A DNA stretch of 64,000 nucleotides from a bacterium (GTDB taxonomy: Bacteria; Babelota; Babeliae; Babelales; Vermiphilaceae), in NCBI GenBank assembly GCA_016699125.1, contig CP064961.1, forward strand, positions 620,001-684,000, written 5' to 3'. Under the pieces are notes generated by a model. That model worked only from the letters and a program-made list of their open reading frames with translations. It was not told where the DNA came from and ran no database searches. Positions within the stretch are counted from its first letter, which is position 1. Every line of letters starts with the position of its first letter. The position numbers were made by a program, and so were the translations under genes. Below, piece after piece: positions 57,347 to 64,000 of the stretch.

Positions 57347-59934
57347 TAATCCTTATATATCAGCAATAAAAAATTAGATAAAAACGAAAAAGAATCGTTA
57401 TCTGCAGAATAATGCGCATGCATTAATTTCAAAAGCATCATCGCAATAAAAAGAGTACCGCCATACATGGCATACTTTTTATTGAATAACCAATCAACCC
57501 TTTTTAAAAAATCGTTACCCTGATTGCCACCACCAGGAACCAATCCTAAATCACTCAGCTCTGGTTTACCTGTACCAGATATTTTATCCTTAATCTGATC
57601 CGATAATAACGGTTGATCTGTATAAGATATTTTATCCTTAATCTGGCCTGATAATAATGAAAAATCACCTGTACAAAAGAAATCTTTAAAATTATAGTCA
57701 CGCTTCATATAATTCCATAAATAAAGAGCTTTTAGATTAATTCGATCGCCAACACACCATGAACAGTCATCTGTTAAAGTTAAATTTAAAAAGCAGCTTA
57801 CAATATCACTATAATCATTTGACCGACCCGTGTTCATATTAGAACCTGTTAACGACAAACCTTTCTCTTCAATGTAAAATTCAAAGATATCTACGCAACG
57901 CTCCAGATTTTTAAATCTGTTTTCAAAAGCATCAATCAAACTGTATAAATTTTTAACACTTGTTGCTGAATAATCAAGAGGACTGTCTATGTGTTTCTGA
58001 ATCTCATTATGTAATGTACGTAACTTTTTATCAATCCGCAATAAACTATTAACTTTAAAATTGAACAGTTCATTCTTATGCTCCAACCACAATCTTTGCA
58101 CTCCATCTACTCCGACTTCCTGAACATCTTTACAAGTAATTATTTTTTTTGAAAACAATAAATACAGAAATGGATCTTTTACAATAGCCTCACATACATT
58201 TAATAATGATTGCCAGCAGGCTGCTGAAAGCAGAAACTCATGCGACAAATTTAAAAAATCATTAATTACCTTTTCAAATGGCTCTCCAAGTGAACTTTTT
58301 AATTTGATAAACAATTCCTCATATTTTTGTTCGTCAAACAACTTTGTAAGAGAAACTTTCTCACTCAAAAAAGCTTTTTTCTTGCTTTCATATTGACCAT
58401 ATAAGCTCTTTTGCATAGCCACCGCTTCCTGTTGCTTCAAAAATATTGTATGAACCTTTTTAATTTCTGAAAATAATTCAACCTCTGCCCCTTGGCTATA
58501 TGATGTTAAAAAAGCTTCTCTTGTTTCTTTTGAAGCCAAACAATATTTGCAATAAAAGATCCAGAGAAACAGACCTGATTCATTGAAAAATGTCTTGTGA
58601 ATAAAGTTAATTTTTGCAGCATCATTATATTCATCAAAACATTCAAGCGTGTCAAGTTTCAACACATGGACATCGTCTTGGCTATGACAACTCGGGTAGT
58701 CTAATAATATTTTAAATCGAAATTCGCAACTGAACAGAGAATTAAATAACGCTGGATCATATAACAAAAACAAAGCATCCCTAAAAAAGAACGTTAATGA
58801 TTTTTCTTGATCCCGATAAGCTTCCAACAAACGTACAAAGGTCCTATAAAAATCCGAATTAGGATTAAATGTATAGCGATCATCATAATTTCCATCCTGC
58901 GCCCTACCTTTTATGGTCGATAAAGTATCTTTTATTTCCTTTCTATGAAATTGATAGAGACACTTTGCAGCATACTCAGCGGTACAGACCACATTCGTTG
59001 GCCTACAAGTTTTTAAAAAAGTAGAAATGCTAGTATTAACCTTATTGTCAGGATGAACTTTTCCCGATACATAATAAGAAGCAAGAACACTCGCGCTATG
59101 ATCTTTTAAAAACTTCAACATTACCTCAAAAATAGGCCCGTTACGAAAGTGTGGTTCACTAGAACGCCATTCATAAAAAACAGAATTCATACTTGTGAAA
59201 AAAAGCGATTTTTTACATTTTAAAATCGCCTTACAAATCAAAGCGTGATTATTATTCAAAAAATGAATGACATCGTCAACCGATGTTTCCATGTCAAAAG
59301 CATTAAAAAACATTTCACTTCGCAGCCCAGATGGTATAGTATGATTAACCATTGCTGCATAATCCTTAGCAACTGATGCACACTTGAACAACCAGGTATA
59401 TTCCCATAACAGCTGCATCACTATCTTTTTGCTTCGCAATTCTGGATTGTTCAGATCATTTTCAGATAACTTGGCAAATTGAAATACAGGCAACTGCTTT
59501 TTAAAATAATTGTCAATCATCGATAAACTTTGTTCATAGTCATTTTTTATATCTGTAGGTTTATATGGTACATCTAAAATATTACTGGTATTAGTCTGGT
59601 CACATGCATTTTTCAGCTCTTGCAACTGATGGTCAATAAAAATAGTAGTTCCTCCAAAACCTGTTTGATTTTGTGCTAATATTTGATCAAGAGAACTTTG
59701 TTCACCACTATTTTTTTTAATAATCTCACGAAACGATTCAATAAAAACTTCAGTTTTTTGTTTATATTTTGCCAAAAACCAGTTTTCAAAATCTGTTACC
59801 ACATCAAAGCCATTTTTGCCAAATATACCATTGTCAAAACACACAGATTGACTGGCAGCAGAATCCATGCAATCACTATTCAGCGAATACAGACAAAAAA
59901 TGAGTAAAAAGTTATAAATTAAGGAAAAACTCAT
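57346..59934 (-). CDS. 862-aa exported protein encoded between sufC and sufB
   Basis: Unknown. A signal peptide (FSLIYNFLLIFCLYSLNS) is followed by a large helical, Cys-containing body. Near ~785-820 is a short tandem repeat (SGQIKDKIS and SDQIKDKIS units), and near the C-terminus a membrane helix (~828-843, GGTLFIAMMLLKLM). The gene is locked into the suf operon: its start overlaps the sufC stop by 4 nt and its stop overlaps the sufB start by 1 nt, so this is not an annotation slip or recent insertion. Proteins of this kind are not known in SUF systems. It may anchor the complex to the membrane, or may only share expression. Confidence 0.8.
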   Translation of the reverse strand: MSFSLIYNFLLIFCLYSLNSDCMDSAASQSVCFDNGIFGKNGFDVVTDFENWFLAKYKQKTEVFIESFREIIKKNSGEQSSLDQILAQNQTGFGGTTIFIDHQLQELKNACDQTNTSNILDVPYKPTDIKNDYEQSLSMIDNYFKKQLPVFQFAKLSENDLNNPELRSKKIVMQLLWEYTWLFKCASVAKDYAAMVNHTIPSGLRSEMFFNAFDMETSVDDVIHFLNNNHALICKAILKCKKSLFFTSMNSVFYEWRSSEPHFRNGPIFEVMLKFLKDHSASVLASYYVSGKVHPDNKVNTSISTFLKTCRPTNVVCTAEYAAKCLYQFHRKEIKDTLSTIKGRAQDGNYDDRYTFNPNSDFYRTFVRLLEAYRDQEKSLTFFFRDALFLLYDPALFNSLFSCEFRFKILLDYPSCHSQDDVHVLKLDTLECFDEYNDAAKINFIHKTFFNESGLFLWIFYCKYCLASKETREAFLTSYSQGAEVELFSEIKKVHTIFLKQQEAVAMQKSLYGQYESKKKAFLSEKVSLTKLFDEQKYEELFIKLKSSLGEPFEKVINDFLNLSHEFLLSAACWQSLLNVCEAIVKDPFLYLLFSKKIITCKDVQEVGVDGVQRLWLEHKNELFNFKVNSLLRIDKKLRTLHNEIQKHIDSPLDYSATSVKNLYSLIDAFENRFKNLERCVDIFEFYIEEKGLSLTGSNMNTGRSNDYSDIVSCFLNLTLTDDCSWCVGDRINLKALYLWNYMKRDYNFKDFFCTGDFSLLSGQIKDKISYTDQPLLSDQIKDKISGTGKPELSDLGLVPGGGNQGNDFLKRVDWLFNKKYAMYGGTLFIAMMLLKLMHAHYSADNDSFSFLSNFLLLIYKD

Positions 59935-60605
59935 GTAAATTCACTAGCAATTTTCATGTGATAGATCTGCACATTACACATTGACTGAAAGAGCTCCGGT
60001 CGATGTGTAATCAACAGAACTGAACGATCAACCTTTTCACTCATCAAATTATTCAAAACAGCCAATAGCACCTGGCACCCCGCAGCATCAAGGCCAGAAT
60101 CTATCTCATCAAGCACAATACATTTGGGACGCAACAAAAGAATTTGGACTAGTTCAAAGCGCTTTTTTTGCCCACCTGAAAAACCTTCATGCACACAACG
60201 ATCCAAAAAAGAGCCATCCAAACCGACCAATACAAAAAGTTCTACTATTTTTTTAAAAAATCCATCCAGATCGGCAATCTGACCCACAAGTGCTTCGTAC
60301 GTAGCTTTTAAAAAGACAGAAACCTTAAGCCCTGGAATTGCAATCTGATGTTGAGTAACTATAAACAGACCTTTTTGTACTCGTTCAACCACGCTCATGG
60401 CCTCAAGCGAAGTACCCAAAAACGTAACTGTTCCTCTCTTTTTTTTATAATGAGCATCACCCCGCAGAAAATGTACCAGCGAACTCTTTCCCGAACCATT
60501 CGGCCCAACGATAAGTTGCATTTGCCCAGGTTTGATAGCAATGGAAAAATCACTTAAAACAACTTTTTCATGGACACAAAGTTGCAGATTTTCAATACTA
60601 AGCAT
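59931..60605 (-). CDS. sufC: SufC ATPase
   Basis: ABC-type ATPase of the SufBCD complex. Walker A is GPNGSGKSS, the signature FSGGQKKRFE, Walker B CIVLDEIDSGLD, and the switch His LITH; the D-loop SGLDAAG is typical of SufC. I start at ATG 60605 (MLSIENLQL), which matches the usual SufC N-terminus; an in-frame TTG 15 nt earlier is less likely. Its stop overlaps the start of the 862-residue gene. Confidence 0.95.
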   Translation of the reverse strand: MLSIENLQLCVHEKVVLSDFSIAIKPGQMQLIVGPNGSGKSSLVHFLRGDAHYKKKRGTVTFLGTSLEAMSVVERVQKGLFIVTQHQIAIPGLKVSVFLKATYEALVGQIADLDGFFKKIVELFVLVGLDGSFLDRCVHEGFSGGQKKRFELVQILLLRPKCIVLDEIDSGLDAAGCQVLLAVLNNLMSEKVDRSVLLITHRPELFQSMCNVQIYHMKIASEFT

Positions 60606-60690
60606 CAATTTCTTTAACAAAAAACCACAAATTAATTATACAAAATTTTTTTTAAAAATACTTTTGAAAAGAAATAAAAACTGAGCAAAC

Positions 60691-61461
60691 TCATGATTTT
60701 AACATCTTCAAAAATGCAGCAGGTTTTTTTTCATCTTTCACAAACTCAATAATCGCATGAGCAATCTTTTCAGCTGATATGGCCGGATCTGAAAACTCAA
60801 GATCATACTGCATACCGTTGTGAACAGAAAAATAGTGACTACGCGCATGTCCGACAGGAGATGTTTTACGCGCTTTTTCACGCTCTTCAATCGCTTCCAA
60901 TGGTAACTTAAACCCAATCATATAAACGGTGTAATCTTTCAGATAAAATTTAAGGTATTCAACCCAACGAACATCATACAGAATATAATCAACAATAATA
61001 TTATTACCACATGACGCATATGCGGCAATAGCTTTATGCATACCATAAATAACTTTTTGTCCGGCCGGTCCAATCTTCAATGGAACTAAAACATTACCAT
61101 CTTCATCTCGCTCTTGTGTCACACTGCGAATCAAAATACCATCATGGGTAAACTGCTGCAACGTTTTCGTTTTCTCAAACTCAGTCAAATCTGGAGCAGG
61201 TAACAGTGCATCAAAAAAATTATCAATACCAATAGTGATATACATATTTGCAGAATGAGCTTGCAATAACTTTTGAACCGTCGTTTTGCCAGAAGCAGAT
61301 GCTCCATTCAAAATAATAATATGACCTTTTTCAGAAGCACCTTTTTTTAAATGAACAAAAAACATATAAATCCCCGCCACGCTGAAAAAAAACATTATTC
61401 TCAAAAAAGCAGAAAAAATATCTGCCTTTGTCTTTATCTTCCAAAACTCAAACCAATGCAT
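60691..61461 (-). CDS. membrane-anchored chloramphenicol phosphotransferase-like kinase
   Basis: P-loop kinase-like protein: one N-terminal helix (FLRIMFFFSVAGIYMFFV), Walker A in LNGASASGKTTVQK, then IGIDNFFDALLP and VDYILYDVRWVEYLK. The lid region (EEREKARKTSPVGHARSHYFSVH, YDLEFSDP) resembles CPT-type small-molecule kinases. I start at ATG 61461 because AGGAG lies 8 nt before it; a GTG at 61470 overlapping the NFU stop is the alternative. Between the NFU gene and sufC in the same operon, it may phosphorylate a small molecule, not necessarily an antibiotic. Its membrane anchor is unusual for this family. Resistance should not be assumed. Confidence 0.75.
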   Translation of the reverse strand: MHWFEFWKIKTKADIFSAFLRIMFFFSVAGIYMFFVHLKKGASEKGHIIILNGASASGKTTVQKLLQAHSANMYITIGIDNFFDALLPAPDLTEFEKTKTLQQFTHDGILIRSVTQERDEDGNVLVPLKIGPAGQKVIYGMHKAIAAYASCGNNIIVDYILYDVRWVEYLKFYLKDYTVYMIGFKLPLEAIEEREKARKTSPVGHARSHYFSVHNGMQYDLEFSDPAISAEKIAHAIIEFVKDEKKPAAFLKMLKS

Positions 61462-61466
61462 AGAAA

Positions 61467-61703
61467 TCACTCCTGTACAACACTCAAAATTTCTGGCAGT
61501 TCCTGTTTAATGGCCTGCTCAACACCCATCTTTAATGTCATAGCAGAAATGGGGCAGCCAATACAAGCACCATGCAACCGAACATATACAATCCTGTCTT
61601 GATAACGGACAAAAGTAATGTCTCCACCATGTTGCAAAACAAAAGGCCGCACCTTCAAAAGTGCAGCCTCAATTTTTTCAGTGTCATACTGACAGGTCGA
61701 CAT
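61467..61703 (-). CDS. NFU-domain Fe-S cluster carrier
   Basis: 78 residues forming a single NifU C-terminal (NFU) domain: KIEAALLKVRPFVLQHGGDITF, VYVRLHGACIGCPISAMTLK with the CxxC (GACIGCP) that binds or passes an Fe-S cluster, and the terminal GVEQAIKQELPEI. It starts 3 nt after the rplQ stop and its stop (TGA) overlaps a GTG of the next gene, so it bridges the ribosomal-protein operon to the SUF genes. Confidence 0.92.
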   Translation of the reverse strand: MSTCQYDTEKIEAALLKVRPFVLQHGGDITFVRYQDRIVYVRLHGACIGCPISAMTLKMGVEQAIKQELPEILSVVQE

Positions 61704-61706
61704 GTA

Positions 61707-62063
61707 TTACACCCATTCAATACGAGCAATAGGCGCCGTATCACTCTGGCGCCTTGGCAAATTTAACACACGTGTGTAACCACCAGGCCTTTGTACATAC
61801 TTAGGTGCAATATCCATAAATAGTTTTTTAACCGCATCATTATCATATGGTAACAACGCATGCACTTTACGACGTGCATTAAAGTTGTTCCCTTCACGCG
61901 CAATGGTGATTATTTTTTCAATAGATTTTTGCACCTCTTTAACACGAGGTTTTGTCGAAATTAAAAATCCATAATTAATAAAATGTATCATCTGATTACG
62001 TATCAAAGCCACACGATGAGACGATTTTCTATTTAATTTTTTTCTACCATTTTGATGCATCAT
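61707..62063 (-). CDS. rplQ: 50S ribosomal protein L17
   Basis: 118 residues: NGRKKLNRKSSHRVALIRNQ at the N-terminus, then RVKEVQKSIEKIITIAREG and the GGYTRVL motif near the C-terminus, as in L17. The start is ATG at 62063 or the adjacent ATG (62060), with GAGGTA upstream. It sits 2 nt after rpoA. Confidence 0.95.
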   Translation of the reverse strand: MMHQNGRKKLNRKSSHRVALIRNQMIHFINYGFLISTKPRVKEVQKSIEKIITIAREGNNFNARRKVHALLPYDNDAVKKLFMDIAPKYVQRPGGYTRVLNLPRRQSDTAPIARIEWV

Positions 62064-62065
62064 AG

Positions 62066-63148
62066 TTAATACCTCTCATGTGATTCATCTTTTTTTGCAA
62101 GCATATTTTCAATCTCTTCTTCATTAATATTCATACCAAAAGATAGCCCTAAAGCTTTTACTCTCTCTTTAACTTCTGTCAAAGATTTAAGACCAAAGTT
62201 TTTAATATCCAGCAAGGCATCTTCGTTAATATTAACAAGATCAATCACTCGCTTAATTCCATTAATTGTCAAACAGTTATGCGCACGTGGTGGAAGATCA
62301 AGTTCCTCAATAGGCTTTAAAAGAAGCTCAACGGGAATGTCTTTGACATCTTGATGGTGCACCTGTGTACGATTTTCAGTTTCATTTGCAACAGCTTCTA
62401 CCATTTCAGATGGCTTGACAGGAGTTGAAATAACATTGAATGGAATCTCTGCAATAGCTAAAAAATGTTCTAACTGCGTACGCAAAACAGAAACAGCATA
62501 GTGTAACGCATCTAATGGGTTTAACGAACCATTCGTGTAAATTCGCAAAATAAGTCGATCAAAATCGATTGCCTCGCCAACACGTGTCTTTTCCACATCA
62601 AACATTACTTTTGTAATAGGACAAAACATTGCATCAATATAAATGCGCCCGTCTTCCTGATATGCTTTATCAGCAGGCCACTGTGCAATTTGATACCCAC
62701 GACCAGATTCAACAAACATCGTTATGTCACATTCACCATCATCTGTAATCGTTCCCAAAACATGGTCTTTATTGACAAGTTCAAGATGCTCATCCGCCCG
62801 TATATCAGCAACAGTGACCACACCTGAACCTTTTTTAACAACTTTTAAAGTCCCTGCCAATCCCGTATAATTCTTTACAATAATACCTTTTAAATTCAAA
62901 GATAACTGTAATGCATCCTCTAGCATACCAGGGATAGCTTTAAATTCATTGTTAATACCCTTAACAATAAACGAAGTAACCGCAGATCCTTCAATACCAC
63001 CCAATAAAATACGCCTCAACGCATTCCCTAACGTAATACCAAATCCAGGCTCCAACGGCTGAGCCACAAGCTCACCATACGTTTGAGTTAATGTCTTTTT
63101 GTCCCACACCAATTTTGGGATAGTCAAGGGTCTATATGTTTTATCCAT
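62066..63148 (-). CDS. rpoA: RNA polymerase subunit alpha
   Basis: Assembly platform of RNA polymerase. The N-terminal domain shows LEPGFGITLGNALRRILLGGIEGSAVTSF, the middle the usual MFVESGRGYQ pattern, and GSLNPLDALHYAVSVL. The C-terminal domain, which binds UP elements and activators, has ELDLPPRAHNCL, NINEDALLDIKNFGLKSLTEVKERVKALGL. At 360 residues it is slightly longer than the usual ~330, with a charged interdomain linker. AGGAGGTTGA precedes the ATG. A hairpin upstream may touch that site. Confidence 0.97.
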   Translation of the reverse strand: MDKTYRPLTIPKLVWDKKTLTQTYGELVAQPLEPGFGITLGNALRRILLGGIEGSAVTSFIVKGINNEFKAIPGMLEDALQLSLNLKGIIVKNYTGLAGTLKVVKKGSGVVTVADIRADEHLELVNKDHVLGTITDDGECDITMFVESGRGYQIAQWPADKAYQEDGRIYIDAMFCPITKVMFDVEKTRVGEAIDFDRLILRIYTNGSLNPLDALHYAVSVLRTQLEHFLAIAEIPFNVISTPVKPSEMVEAVANETENRTQVHHQDVKDIPVELLLKPIEELDLPPRAHNCLTINGIKRVIDLVNINEDALLDIKNFGLKSLTEVKERVKALGLSFGMNINEEEIENMLAKKDESHERY

Positions 63149-63156
63149 TCAACCTC

Positions 63157-63202
63157 CTACGCACATCTTTAACTTTTTCTCTCGCACCCACCATATGCGT
63201 AG
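63157..63202 (-). promoter_or_regulatory. inverted repeat overlapping the rpoA ribosome site
   Basis: CTACGCA at 63202-63196 (minus strand) can pair with TGCGTAG at 63163-63157 across a 32-nt loop; the second arm overlaps the first 2 nt of the AGGAGG of rpoA. Could modulate rpoA translation. Weak evidence. Confidence 0.3.
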
Positions 63203-63205
63203 CTA

Positions 63206-63775
63206 TTATTTAGAATACAGTTCCACAATTAAATGCTCTTCAATAGGCACCTGAATATCAGACCTGACGGGATTACGCAACACATAACCGACATAATGCT
63301 TTTTATCAAGCTCAAGCCAATCAGGAACCTTAATACCCATTTTCATTCTACGCTCAACCACATGCTCCATGTATTCCTTATTTGCTTGCAAAGAAGGATG
63401 CAAAGAGATCACATCATCAATTGCAACCAAGTATGAAGGAATTCCAACCGTCTTATTATTCACTTGCACATGACCATGAACAACCATCTGACGCGCTTGT
63501 GCTCTCGTTTTTGCCATTTTGAGCCTGAACACAACATTGTCCAAACGTCGCTCAAGTAGACTTAACAGATTCTCACCAGTTGCACCTTCACGCTGCTTAA
63601 TTGCAATAGAAAAGAACCTCACAAACTGCTTTTCCAACATACCATACATATGTTTTACTTTTTGCTTTTCTTGCAACTGCCGTCCATATTCTGACTTTTT
63701 TTTACCAGATGAACCTTTTGGCGCATCCACTTTTTCACGTTTACGCTCAACTGTTGATACCAACTTTTTATCCAT
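63206..63775 (-). CDS. rpsD: 30S ribosomal protein S4, short N-terminus
   Basis: Initiates 30S assembly. The conserved core is complete: SEYGRQLQEKQKVKHMYGMLEKQFVRFF, GENLLSLLERRLDNVVFRLKMAKTRAQARQMV, HGHVQVNNKTVGIPSYLV. I start at ATG 63775, which has AGGTAATT upstream; the ATG at 63787 is a weak alternative. This leaves 189 residues. The classical N-terminal ~30 residues (ARYxGPxCRLCR, often zinc-binding) are replaced by a short Lys-rich sequence, so the zinc site is absent. Confidence 0.95.
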   Translation of the reverse strand: MDKKLVSTVERKREKVDAPKGSSGKKKSEYGRQLQEKQKVKHMYGMLEKQFVRFFSIAIKQREGATGENLLSLLERRLDNVVFRLKMAKTRAQARQMVVHGHVQVNNKTVGIPSYLVAIDDVISLHPSLQANKEYMEHVVERRMKMGIKVPDWLELDKKHYVGYVLRNPVRSDIQVPIEEHLIVELYSK

Positions 63776-63798
63776 AATTACCTGCATTAATAACTTTT

Positions 63799-64000
63799 TT
63801 AAACACGACGCTTTTTAGGAGCCCGACATCCATTGTGTGGTAAAGGTGTCACATCTCGAATCACAGAGACTCTTAAGCCGGAAGCATGTATAGCCCTGAT
63901 CAAAGATTCACAACCCGCACCTGGTCCCTGCTTGTTTACTTCAACTACTTTTGCACCATAGTTAGCCTTTACTTCTTTTGAAATAAGACTACCAATCTGA
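63799..64000 (-). CDS. rpsK: 30S ribosomal protein S11, N-terminal part beyond window
   Basis: The C-terminal 66 residues are present, ending APKKRRV with stop at 63799: [25 protein letters not shown] and [17 protein letters not shown] are typical of S11. The rest lies beyond 64000. Followed on the same strand by rpsD, rpoA and rplQ, the usual alpha-operon order. Confidence 0.96.
   Translation of the reverse strand, partial: QIGSLISKEVKANYGAKVVEVNKQGPGAGCESLIRAIHASGLRVSVIRDVTPLPHNGCRAPKKRRV

Overview
The window is AT-rich, densely coded bacterial chromosome using the standard code: TAA, TAG and TGA all end genes. It mixes single-copy housekeeping genes with roughly two dozen genes for proteins that begin with a signal peptide or N-terminal membrane anchor and resemble no family I can name. 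Lone, unclustered core genes, a large unknown secretome, tandem paralogues, decayed genes and two eukaryote-flavoured proteins (an ATAD3-like AAA+ ATPase and a papain-like peptidase with ubiquitin-interacting-like motifs) point to a reduced, host-associated bacterium. Candidatus Dependentiae (TM6) is my best guess; this is inference, since no rRNA is present.

Layout. 1-7.7 kb: gyrB (3' end cut off), an exported unknown, tadA, a DksA-type regulator, tRNA-Thr, rpsI, glmS. 7.7-12.8 kb: an island of small exported proteins, four of them clear tandem paralogues, then a predicted exported cysteine peptidase. 13-24.9 kb (minus strand): plsY, pgsA, tRNA-Met, secD, tRNA-Leu, a coiled-coil exported protein, a split-barrel flavoprotein, hemW, a DUF4381-like/DUF58 pair, serS, prfA, rpmE and the ATAD3-like ATPase. 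24.9-30.2 kb: exported unknowns, an exported HAD protein, and an IS5-type element sitting inside a small membrane-protein gene whose frame is restored by removing the element. 30.2-34.4 kb: a MerR-type regulator, yidC, recR, an aminopeptidase P. 34.5-38.5 kb: a large exported unknown and two paralogues broken between signal peptide and body. 38.6-46.3 kb: dprA, a tandem-fused D-Ala-D-Ala ligase, an exported gene split at a T10 tract, a pseudogene, dnaJ. 46.4-55 kb: exported unknowns, a NurA-like nuclease, a lipoprotein-like HAD, a TVP38-type membrane protein and two large low-complexity exported proteins. 55-64 kb (minus strand): one long apparent operon rpsK-rpsD-rpoA-rplQ-NFU-kinase-sufC-X-sufB-sufD.

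How the genes work together. The last operon links transcription and translation machinery to Fe-S cluster assembly, and an 862-residue exported protein is translationally coupled between sufC and sufB. secD and yidC serve export and insertion, fitting the large secretome. plsY and pgsA feed phospholipid synthesis; glmS and the Ddl fusion imply at least part of a peptidoglycan pathway.

A recurring oddity: four exported-protein genes (28.8, 37.3, 38.3 and 43.1 kb) each become one intact frame if one base is removed from a homopolymer run (T6, A8, T5, T10). Phase variation, polymerase slippage, decay and sequencing error are all possible. An intact A8 run inside dnaJ argues against a uniform overcalling error.
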